64,000 bases of DNA. It comes from JACJYM01 sp965230495 (GTDB lineage: Bacteria > Bacteroidota > Bacteroidia > Chitinophagales > Saprospiraceae). Shown piece after piece: positions 46,639 to 53,234 of this stretch (positions are counted from its first letter, which is position 1; the number at the start of each line of letters is the position of its first letter). Location: positions 496,001 through 560,000 of the forward strand of contig OZ246004.1 in the NCBI GenBank assembly GCA_965230495.1. Reading direction: 5' to 3'. Made by a program: the position numbers and the translations under genes. The notes under the pieces are model-generated. The model searched no databases. It was not told the DNA's origin and worked only from the letters and a program-made list of their open reading frames with translations.

Positions 46639-46983
46639 ATGAAAAAGCAAATGTATTTGTTGCTATCATTTTTTGTTTTAGCCATGTTTTCATGTAGTGT
46701 CGATGATGTAAACTCAAATACTGAGTCTGACGTTGATACAAGAAAGTATCCATGGTCTCATGTTAATCCTGAGGGGCTTGAATATATTGTTTATCAGGGG
46801 GCTGCTTTTTGTGGCGATGGTTTCAGTAATCAAATTCAAATTTGGGCACCTTCATTAGCTGATTGCCAATGTTTGTTGAATCAATTTATTGCGGAGTGCG
46901 ATGACCAGATTAATTATTTGACTGAGTGTCATGCAGTATCATCTAAATATCCGCCAAATGATGATGATGTTTGTGATGGCTAA
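46639..46983 (+). CDS. Small cysteine-rich lipoprotein (hypothetical)
   Basis: Lipoprotein signal 'MYLLLSFFVLAMFSC', lipid-attachment cysteine at about residue 19. The mature roughly 95 residues contain seven more cysteines ('AFCGDGF', 'ADCQCLLNQFIAEC', 'LTECHAV', 'DDVCDG'), enough for several disulfides. The C-terminus is acidic. I do not recognise a family. It is a single-gene unit: 181 bases of AT-rich sequence lie upstream and a strong terminator lies downstream. It could be a small outer-membrane-anchored protein with a disulfide-stabilised fold. Confidence 0.75.
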   Translation: MKKQMYLLLSFFVLAMFSCSVDDVNSNTESDVDTRKYPWSHVNPEGLEYIVYQGAAFCGDGFSNQIQIWAPSLADCQCLLNQFIAECDDQINYLTECHAVSSKYPPNDDDVCDG

Positions 46984-46990
46984 GCTTTAT

Positions 46991-47025
46991 TTTAGGAAGC
47001 CTGATTCTAGGCTTCCTAAAGTTTA
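46991..47025 (+). terminator. Rho-independent terminator after the Cys-rich lipoprotein gene
   Basis: A perfect 12-bp stem (46991-47002 with 47009-47020) and a 6-base loop follow the lipoprotein stop codon by 7 bases. The downstream sequence is GTTTAATAATTAT, a moderate T/A tract. The stem is strong, so read-through into the barrel gene at 47034 should be limited. Confidence 0.8.
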
Positions 47026-47033
47026 ATAATTAT

Positions 47034-47723
47034 ATGTTTAGCTGTGACCTAAATATTAACTCCTTGTTAATCCATAATCTCTTATGCTTTGTCATTCTAA
47101 TTTGTTCTTATCAATTGGGTAATTCTCAAATATTAGTAGGATTGGAAGCAAAAGGAGGTGTATTTTATAATTATAACCTAGGAGCGTTTGAAGGGGGATT
47201 CTCGGGACTTGCATATGATGTTATAGATGAAAGAAATACTTGGACAAAAAGTTATTCTGTCGGATTGTTTTTTACTTTTAGAGACCATCAATTAAAATTT
47301 GGTTTGGGTAGGCACGAAAATGGTAGAGTGTTTGACCTAGTTCGTTCAGATGATATTTTTGGACCTGGTATACTTTTTTCGGATATTAATTTACCTTATA
47401 AATATACTCAGTATATAATCAGTTATTCCTATGTGATACCTGTAACTACCATATTGACTATTCCTTTAGAAATAGGTGTTTGTAGGAATGATTCACATTG
47501 GGAAAATGTCTTTTATGGCAACCCAAATCCTATTAATTATGACCTGAGACTTGGAATTGGAGCCCAATTTTTGTTGACAGATAATGAATCTCTTGGAGTA
47601 AAAACAGTTATACACAGATATCTAAATGAATATCAATACGAGCTTTTCGTAAGTGGAGAGTATAAACCAGTGCAGTGGGGCATAGAAATTTACTTTCAAC
47701 AGAGGCTACTTGAATTTTTTTAA
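47034..47723 (+). CDS. Hypothetical outer-membrane beta-barrel protein
   Basis: The signal peptide is 'LLIHNLLCFVILICSYQLGNS', with cleavage predicted before Q. The mature protein of about 200 residues alternates hydrophobic and polar residues with many Gly/Tyr/Phe, as in small barrels ('SYSVGLFFTFRDHQLKFGLG', 'TQYIISYSYVIPVTTILTIP', 'YDLRLGIGAQFLLTDNESLG', 'WGIEIYFQQRLLEFF' at the end). Members of the outer-membrane beta-barrel group are similar, but no specific family is obvious. The ATG at 47034 is 8 bases after the previous terminator, so transcription must come from read-through or from a promoter inside the preceding gene. Confidence 0.65.
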   Translation: MFSCDLNINSLLIHNLLCFVILICSYQLGNSQILVGLEAKGGVFYNYNLGAFEGGFSGLAYDVIDERNTWTKSYSVGLFFTFRDHQLKFGLGRHENGRVFDLVRSDDIFGPGILFSDINLPYKYTQYIISYSYVIPVTTILTIPLEIGVCRNDSHWENVFYGNPNPINYDLRLGIGAQFLLTDNESLGVKTVIHRYLNEYQYELFVSGEYKPVQWGIEIYFQQRLLEFF

Positions 47724-47775
47724 CATATGATCTTCTCCTCAAGGCGTCAGAAGTTATGATAATGTAGACCAGTAT

Positions 47776-47808
47776 CTAGTTTTCAACGACGAAAACTAGA
47801 ATATTTTT
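47776..47808 (+). terminator. Rho-independent terminator after the barrel gene
   Basis: A perfect 9-bp stem (CTAGTTTTC at 47776-47784 with GAAAACTAG at 47791-47799), a 6-base loop and a following AATATTTTTA tract lie 52 bases downstream of the barrel gene. Confidence 0.75.
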
Positions 47809-47899
47809 ATTCAGGTCGGCGTTTTAGCACTCAAATAATAATTTGCCATTTTATGGCTTATTTTAACTAAATCATTAATTATTAACTAAAATTATAGTT

Positions 47900-48304
47900 A
47901 TGAGACAACAACCAACAAAAGCCTTTGTTGCTGCTTCATGGGTAGCGCTGGGCACAGGACTTACAGGTTACATACTTGGTTTAATAAGATCAGATATGTT
48001 ACTGAATGAAAAAGGATATTATTTTACGAACATTATGTTTGGGCTATTCTCAGTCGTATCGTTACAGAAGGCAGTGAGAGATCGAATTGAGAATATAAAG
48101 GTGACAGATACTTATTATAACATCTGCTGGTTTGCATCTTTACTCTCTATTGTCTTATTAATAATAGGATTATGGAATGCCTCTTTATTGCCGAGTGAAA
48201 AAGGTTTTTATGCCTTTGCTTTTTTACTAGCTCTGTTTGGTGCTATAACTGTTCAGAAAAATACTCGAGACCTTTTGGTTCCTTCTGGAGGATCTAGATT
48301 ATAA
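47900..48304 (+). CDS. YiaA/YiaB-family inner membrane protein
   Basis: The 134-residue protein carries two copies of the two-helix YiaAB domain. The first is 'AFVAASWVALGTGLTGYILG' followed by 'YYFTNIMFGLFSVVSLQKAV'. The second is 'YYNICWFASLLSIVLLIIGL' followed by 'GFYAFAFLLALFGAITVQKN'. Each hairpin ends in a conserved Q-K-x-x-R-D motif ('LQKAVRD', 'VQKNTRD'). The function is unknown in the family. It has no obvious operon partner: the SRP RNA gene follows after 65 bases with its own promoter. Confidence 0.92.
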   Translation: MRQQPTKAFVAASWVALGTGLTGYILGLIRSDMLLNEKGYYFTNIMFGLFSVVSLQKAVRDRIENIKVTDTYYNICWFASLLSIVLLIIGLWNASLLPSEKGFYAFAFLLALFGAITVQKNTRDLLVPSGGSRL

Positions 48305-48356
48305 GATGTGATTTAATTTTTGGTGCAATAGCTATGATTAGTTATTTAATTATTCA

Positions 48357-48364
48357 TACTTTTG
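48357..48364 (+). promoter_or_regulatory. -7 element of the SRP RNA promoter
   Basis: TACTTTTG, an exact TAnnTTTG match, ends 5 bases before the first base of the SRP RNA stem (48370), the expected distance to the transcription start. The -33 region is weak. Confidence 0.7.
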
Positions 48365-48369
48365 CACCT

Positions 48370-48459
48370 GAGGGTCGGACGGCCAGCTCCTTCTGAACTC
48401 CCCCAGGGTAGAAATGCAGCAAGGGTAGGAGGTTGAGCGGTTAGGTCTAGCCCTCTTTT
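48370..48459 (+). ncRNA. ffs: Signal recognition particle RNA, small bacterial (4.5S) type
   Basis: This RNA binds Ffh and FtsY for co-translational targeting of membrane proteins. The ends pair (GAGGG at 48370 with CCCTC at 48451-48455). The conserved hairpin tip carries a GNRA-type GAAA loop (48411-48414) with the asymmetric internal loop 'GCAGCAAGGG' on the 3' side, the Ffh-binding M-domain site. The helix between has bulges at the expected places. The total is about 86 bases plus a short T run, the normal size for the Alu-less form. Confidence 0.9.
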
Positions 48460-48598
48460 AATTTTCCCACTACCGAAGTTTAAAAATAAAACAAACTGAA
48501 ATAGGCACATAAAACGAACGTATTAAGAATTTCTTACAAATAGGAGATGATAATTATGTGAGTTCGATGTGGCAATTAAAAACATTGAAAAAGGACAC

Positions 48599-49255
48599 AT
48601 GAAATTTTTTGTAGATACAGCCAATATTGATCAGATTAAGGAAGCCATTGATTTAGGCATCATGGATGGAGTGACTACTAACCCTTCATTAATGGCTAAA
48701 GAAGGAATCAGTGGGGAAGCAAATGTTTTAGCTCATTATAAGAAGATTTGTGATCTTGTAGAAGGTGATGTAAGTGCAGAAGTAATATCTACAAAATTTG
48801 AAGATATGATCGAAGAAGGTAGAAAACTAGCGGATATCGCTCCGAATATAGTAGTTAAAGTACCTATGATAAAAGAAGGCGTAAAGGCTATCTCATGGTT
48901 TACAGAAAATGGAATTTCTACCAATTGTACTTTGGTGTTTTCTGCTGGACAAGCAATTTTAGCTGCCAAGGCCGGAGCTACTTATTTGTCTCCTTTTATT
49001 GGTAGAGTAGATGACATATCTTGGGATGGGATGCAATTGATCCATGATGTAGCTGAAATCTACGCTATTCAAGGTTTTGACACAGAAATTTTAGCTGCCT
49101 CTATTAGATCACCAAAGCATATTGTAGACGCCGCTAAATCTGGCGCGGATGTCGTTACATGTCCTTTAAATGCCATTTTAGGCCTTTTGAATCATCCATT
49201 GACTGATATTGGTTTAGCTAAATTTTTGGCAGACCATAAAAAAGCAAACAGTTAA
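48599..49255 (+). CDS. Transaldolase (small TalC/fructose-6-phosphate aldolase-type)
   Basis: The ATG at 48599 gives 'MKFFVDTANIDQIKEAIDLG', the conserved family start. The GTG at 48569 would add ten residues not seen in relatives. 'VTTNPSLMAKEG', the Schiff-base lysine Lys87 in 'PNIVVKVPM', 'TNCTLVFSAGQAILAAKAGA', 'SPFIGRVDD' and 'ILAASIRSPKHI' are present. At 218 residues it belongs to the short decameric group, which acts in the non-oxidative pentose phosphate pathway. The 3' end overlaps the convergent nucleoside phosphorylase gene by 4 bases. Confidence 0.93.
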   Translation: MKFFVDTANIDQIKEAIDLGIMDGVTTNPSLMAKEGISGEANVLAHYKKICDLVEGDVSAEVISTKFEDMIEEGRKLADIAPNIVVKVPMIKEGVKAISWFTENGISTNCTLVFSAGQAILAAKAGATYLSPFIGRVDDISWDGMQLIHDVAEIYAIQGFDTEILAASIRSPKHIVDAAKSGADVVTCPLNAILGLLNHPLTDIGLAKFLADHKKANS

Positions 49256-50124
49256 CCAACAATAAGCTGTAGCACTTTTTCAATAAGTCGGTTAATGGTT
49301 CTCGTAGGTTGATTTGAGAACTTGTTTGTTCTTCTATTGGCAAGTATTGCATTGAATGATAATGCATTATGGCCTAAGTATGAGGCGAGGCCATAAATGC
49401 CAGCAGTTTCCATCTCAAAATTCGTAACGTTTAATCCTTTATAGGAAATCGAAGAAAGGTTTGAGACATAGTTCAAAGATGCTATTTGACCCCTTAACTC
49501 ACGCCCCTGAGGACCATAAAAACCTGGTAGGGTGATCGTAATTCCCTGTTCAAATGATGACAAATCAATATTGGGATTAGCTGAATTAGCAGTATAGGAG
49601 TGGACGGCAATATTATTTTTAATTAGTTTATTGTCAATAGTCGCAGTTAAAACAGGATTAGGTTCTTGGTAATCATAGAAATGCATGAGACCACCTAATC
49701 CAACTGCTATTTGACTGACAAGGAATTGATCAACTTCTATATTTTCCTGTAGCGTCCCCGAAGTCCCAATCCTAAAAAAGTTTAGTTTTTTATGGATATC
49801 ACAAATTTGGCGTGTCTTAAGATTTACATTGACTAATGTATCTAATTCATTAAAAACTATATCGATATTGTCTGTTCCAATTCCGGTCGATATGACACTT
49901 ATATCTTTGTTGCCAATAACTCCTGTTACCGTTTTAAACTCTCTCTTGGATTTTTCTAAATATATTTTATCAAAATGTTTGGTTACTTCATGGACTCTTT
50001 CGGGATCACCAACTGTTATAATATTATCAGCTAGGTCTTCAGGATGAAGGTTTAGATGGTATATACTGCCATCCGGGTTAAGAATTAATTCTGAATCAGG
50101 AATGATAGACTTACTCATTATCAT
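49252..50124 (-). CDS. Nucleoside phosphorylase (uridine phosphorylase-like)
   Basis: The 290-residue enzyme shows the PNP/UDP fold. The N-terminal 'LNPDGSIYHLNLHPEDLAD' and 'IITVGDPERVHEV' contact phosphate and define the Bacteroidota group. 'ISTGIGTDNIDIV', 'FRIGTSGTLQ' and the ribose-binding 'VTNFEMETAGIYGLASYLGH' (Glu-Met-Glu) follow. It splits a nucleoside, probably uridine, into base and ribose-1-phosphate for salvage. The ATG at 50118, two codons in, is an equally good start. It is convergent with the transaldolase gene and divergent from the ArsC-like gene. Confidence 0.9.
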   Translation of the reverse strand: MIMSKSIIPDSELILNPDGSIYHLNLHPEDLADNIITVGDPERVHEVTKHFDKIYLEKSKREFKTVTGVIGNKDISVISTGIGTDNIDIVFNELDTLVNVNLKTRQICDIHKKLNFFRIGTSGTLQENIEVDQFLVSQIAVGLGGLMHFYDYQEPNPVLTATIDNKLIKNNIAVHSYTANSANPNIDLSSFEQGITITLPGFYGPQGRELRGQIASLNYVSNLSSISYKGLNVTNFEMETAGIYGLASYLGHNALSFNAILANRRTNKFSNQPTRTINRLIEKVLQLIVG

Positions 50125-50189
50125 AATTTTGTGAAAGCAATTTATAAAATATAATTTCGTTCATCAAATAATAAAGTAAATAGACGTAA

Positions 50190-50540
50190 ATGACTAAATT
50201 ATACCATTTGTCAACATGTGATACCTGTAAGAGAATTCTTAAGCAGTTAAATTTAGAAGGAGTAAAATTAATAGATGTAAAAAAACAGATTATCACTGAG
50301 ACAGATCTGGACTTTGCTGCCAATAAACTGGGAGGGTATGAAGTTTTATTTAATAAGCGAGCACAAAAATATAGACAAAGGGGTCTTAACAATAAAACCT
50401 TAACAGAGCAAGATTTTAAAGATTTAATCTTGGAGGAATATACTTTTATGAAAAGACCATTACTCATAACTAAAAATGAAGTTGTAGGAGGAAATAGTAA
50501 AAAATCTGTAGAACAAATGGCATTGTTGTTAAACCAATAA
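50190..50540 (+). CDS. ArsC/Spx-family thioredoxin-fold protein
   Basis: The 116-residue protein begins 'MTKLYHLSTCDTCKRILKQL' with a CxxC (Cys10, Cys13) at the redox position. 'VLFNKRAQKYRQRGL' and 'FMKRPLLITKNEVVGG' match the arsenate reductase family, including the cis-Pro segment. ArsC-type enzymes need several arginines that are not all obvious here, so it may instead be an Spx-like or general thiol oxidoreductase. The cytosol is its place. The promoter of the next gene overlaps its stop codon region. Confidence 0.85.
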   Translation: MTKLYHLSTCDTCKRILKQLNLEGVKLIDVKKQIITETDLDFAANKLGGYEVLFNKRAQKYRQRGLNNKTLTEQDFKDLILEEYTFMKRPLLITKNEVVGGNSKKSVEQMALLLNQ

Positions 50541-50541
50541 T

Positions 50542-50549
50542 TACTTTTG
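50542..50549 (+). promoter_or_regulatory. -7 element of the riboswitch-controlled receptor gene
   Basis: TACTTTTG matches TAnnTTTG, right after the ArsC-like stop codon. Transcription would start near 50555, just at the 5' edge of the TPP riboswitch. A poor ATTG lies 16 bases upstream as -33. Confidence 0.65.
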
Positions 50550-50555
50550 TGTTGA

Positions 50556-50632
50556 AAACTGGGGTGCTATTCGGAAGGATGGCTGAGATTATACCCACTG
50601 AACCTGATCAGGTAATGCTGATAAGGGATATG
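50556..50632 (+). promoter_or_regulatory. TPP (thiamine pyrophosphate) riboswitch, THI element
   Basis: The characteristic conserved blocks are present in order: 'GGGGTGCTATTCGG' (P1/P2 start), 'GGCTGAGATTATACCC' (the pyrimidine-sensor CUGAGA), 'GAACCTGATCAGGTAATGC' (P4/P5 pyrophosphate sensor) and 'TGATAAGGGAT' (P1 closing side). It lies 56 bases before the start codon of the TonB-dependent receptor. Repression by TPP is expected. Sequence between element and ATG allows either start-site masking or transcription termination, but no clear terminator hairpin is seen. Confidence 0.95.
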
Positions 50633-50687
50633 ATTGGTCACTTCGATGTGTTCTTCAGTTTTATTATGTAATGTATTAAATGATATA

Positions 50688-53138
50688 ATGAAGAACGCCT
50701 TTTTAATTTTATTTTTTTGTGGTGTATTTACGAACACTTTTGCTCAATACACTATCACAGGAAATGTAGTCAACGAACTGGGAGAACCCATAGAGTTTGT
50801 CTCGGTTTTTCTACCGTATACAGACTATGCCACCTACACAGATGCTGATGGAAACTATGAGATATCCGATATAGAATCTGATTACTATGACATTAAGTTT
50901 ACTTATGTTGGGTATAGAGATAAAAAGTTTGAGATTGATTTACTTAATGATACCATCATTAATGTAGTACTTACAGGAATGATCTATAACATTGACGAAT
51001 TAGAGATAAGAGCGGTAGAAAATAGAGAAAGAGATCCCTTTGCAAATAGTCAATATGATAGGGAAGAATTTGATTCAAGAAATGTAGGACAAGATATTCC
51101 CACCTTACTATCTTATACTCCTAGCTTAACGGTTAGCTCTGATGCAGGCACCGGTATTGGGTATTCTGCGTTAAGAATACGTGGGGTAGATCAGGCCCGA
51201 ATTAATGTTACGATTAATGGAATACCTCTTAACGATGCTGAGTCACATCAAGTATTTTGGGTGGATCTACCTGATTTAAGTAGCTATGTTAATAACATTC
51301 AGATCAACAGAGGTGTTGGTAGTTCAACTAATGGATCAGGAGCATTCGGAGGATCTGTACACCTTGATACCGACGTTTTTTCGTTAAATCCGTTTGCAAA
51401 GTTTTCAGGAACAGTGGGTAGTTTCGGAACATATAAGTATAGTGGGCAATTGGGAACAGGTCTCATGAATGGAAAGTACAGTATCAACTTTGGATATTCA
51501 GGAATTCAATCTGATGGATATATAGACAGGGCGACTTCTGATTTAAGCTCTTATAACATAAGTCTAAGAAAGATATCCGATAATGGTTTTGTGAAATTCA
51601 ATATAATCTCTGGTAGAGAAAGAACTTATCAAGCATGGAATGGTGTGCCAGAGGGAATATTTAATGATGACGAGACTCAAAAACTCGAACATTATAATAA
51701 TAACGCAGGTTCCTTATACTTAACTCAAGAAGATTCAATAAATTATTTTTCTAGTGATAGAAGATATAATTACTATACTTATGAGGATCAAGTCGATAAA
51801 TATGATCAGACACATTTTCAGTTTTTAACAGGCAGAAAAATAAATGAGTCTACTAATATTAATGTAAAGCTAAATTATACCAAAGGAAAAGGGTATTTTG
51901 AAGAGTTTAAGCATCAACAAGATTTGGATGATTATGATCTAATAAACTACAAAGATACCTTAGGCAATATTTTGGAGGTGGCCGATCTCGTGCGTAGAAG
52001 ATGGCTTGACAACGATTTTCTATTTGGAGCTGTAGACGCAGAATGGAAGAGTGATAGTAATTTTAATATGGTGGCAGGTGTTTCTTATTCGTACTATAAC
52101 GGAGATCATTTTGGCCGTGTAATTAGTGTTGATAATGTTAACCAATTTGGACGATTAAGACCTTACTACTCTAATGTTGGGAAGAAGAAAGATTTTAATG
52201 TATTCACTAAATTAAATTGGGAGTTTATTTCTAAACTAAACACTTTCGTTGATTTACAATTTCGAAATATTGATTATAGCATCTTGGGAGATGATAATGA
52301 TGATGTAAATATTAATATTGATACCGACTTTCAGTTCTTCAACCCTAAATTAGGACTAAGTTATTTGTTGAAAGATGACCTTAGGATTTATTCTAGTGTA
52401 GCTGTTGCTCAAAAAGAACCGGTGAGATCGGACCTAATTGATAATCAAAATGAAATAGAAGCGGAAAAGTTAACAGACTTTGAATTAGGAGTTGAACTAA
52501 ACTCTGAAAAAATAAGCTTAGGAGTCAATGCTTATCACATGAGTTATGATAATCAATTGGTTGCCACAGGGGAGCTTAATGATGTAGGAGCTGCTCTTAG
52601 ACAAAATGTAGACAAAAGTTCTAGAACTGGAGTTGAGATTATTTTGGGAGCCAATTTTTTAGACAAATTCAGTTATTCAGGTTCCGTTACCTTAAGTAAA
52701 AACAAGATTGAGGATTTTGAATATGTTCTTTACGACTATGCTACGGACCCTGTGGAACGAATTGTTCAAGTCTTTGAAAACACTGATATATCATTTAGTC
52801 CTTCTGTTATTTACAATTCAAAAGTGTCTTATGATCTTAATGGACTTAGATTGCATTGGTTGACCAATTATGTTGGTAAGCAATTTTTGGATAATACTTC
52901 TGATGATAGTAAGTCTTTAGATGCATATTTGATTAATGGATTTAATGCAGAATATATTATTCAGAATAATACGGTCAACGAGATTAAACTTAAATTGTTA
53001 GTTAACAATATCTTTGATGTCGATTATGCTTCAAATGGTTACACATATTCCTATTTATTTGGAGATTTAATTCAAGAGAACTTTTACTATCCTCAAGCGG
53101 GGATTAACTTTTTGTTCGGTGTTGATATACGTTTATAA
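50688..53138 (+). CDS. TonB-dependent outer-membrane receptor, predicted thiamine (or precursor) transporter
   Basis: I use the ATG at 50688: it gives the signal peptide 'MKNAFLILFFCGVFTNTFA', whereas the frame's earlier TTG runs into the riboswitch. The 816 residues hold a carboxypeptidase-regulatory-like N-terminal domain (about 21-105, 'YTITGNVVNELGEPIEFVSV'), a plug (about 125-235, 'ALRIRGVDQARINVTINGIP', 'NRGVGSSTNGSGAFGGSVHL') and a long 22-stranded barrel ending 'INFLFGVDIRL'. Control by a TPP riboswitch assigns it to vitamin B1 uptake. Rodionov and colleagues predicted such thiamine-regulated receptors in Bacteroidota (OMR1). No inner-membrane thiamine transporter or thi gene is adjacent. 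Confidence 0.92.
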   Translation: MKNAFLILFFCGVFTNTFAQYTITGNVVNELGEPIEFVSVFLPYTDYATYTDADGNYEISDIESDYYDIKFTYVGYRDKKFEIDLLNDTIINVVLTGMIYNIDELEIRAVENRERDPFANSQYDREEFDSRNVGQDIPTLLSYTPSLTVSSDAGTGIGYSALRIRGVDQARINVTINGIPLNDAESHQVFWVDLPDLSSYVNNIQINRGVGSSTNGSGAFGGSVHLDTDVFSLNPFAKFSGTVGSFGTYKYSGQLGTGLMNGKYSINFGYSGIQSDGYIDRATSDLSSYNISLRKISDNGFVKFNIISGRERTYQAWNGVPEGIFNDDETQKLEHYNNNAGSLYLTQEDSINYFSSDRRYNYYTYEDQVDKYDQTHFQFLTGRKINESTNINVKLNYTKGKGYFEEFKHQQDLDDYDLINYKDTLGNILEVADLVRRRWLDNDFLFGAVDAEWKSDSNFNMVAGVSYSYYNGDHFGRVISVDNVNQFGRLRPYYSNVGKKKDFNVFTKLNWEFISKLNTFVDLQFRNIDYSILGDDNDDVNINIDTDFQFFNPKLGLSYLLKDDLRIYSSVAVAQKEPVRSDLIDNQNEIEAEKLTDFELGVELNSEKISLGVNAYHMSYDNQLVATGELNDVGAALRQNVDKSSRTGVEIILGANFLDKFSYSGSVTLSKNKIEDFEYVLYDYATDPVERIVQVFENTDISFSPSVIYNSKVSYDLNGLRLHWLTNYVGKQFLDNTSDDSKSLDAYLINGFNAEYIIQNNTVNEIKLKLLVNNIFDVDYASNGYTYSYLFGDLIQENFYYPQAGINFLFGVDIRL

Positions 53139-53201
53139 TTATTTTAATTAATATCAAATTAAGAAATAATTAATATAAAATAATTATATATATATCTGAG
53201 C

Positions 53202-53219
53202 TTTGTACATTTGTACAAA
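53202..53219 (+). promoter_or_regulatory. Perfect 18-bp palindrome over a -7 box, probable operator/promoter
   Basis: TTTGTACA, two bases, TGTACAAA: both halves are exact reverse complements. The -7 element TACATTTG (53206-53213, an exact TAnnTTTG match) lies inside it, 22 bases before the receptor start codon. A repressor bound here would block RNA polymerase directly. The -33 region is AT-rich without TTTG. The sequence has the size and symmetry of a dimeric regulator site. Confidence 0.65.
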
Positions 53220-53234
53220 CTAAATTAAATCAAC

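Noticed and set aside
50556..53138. Thiamine biosynthesis operon under the TPP riboswitch
   Set aside because: The only gene after the riboswitch is the receptor. The next gene has its own promoter, operator and terminator, and no thi motifs are present.
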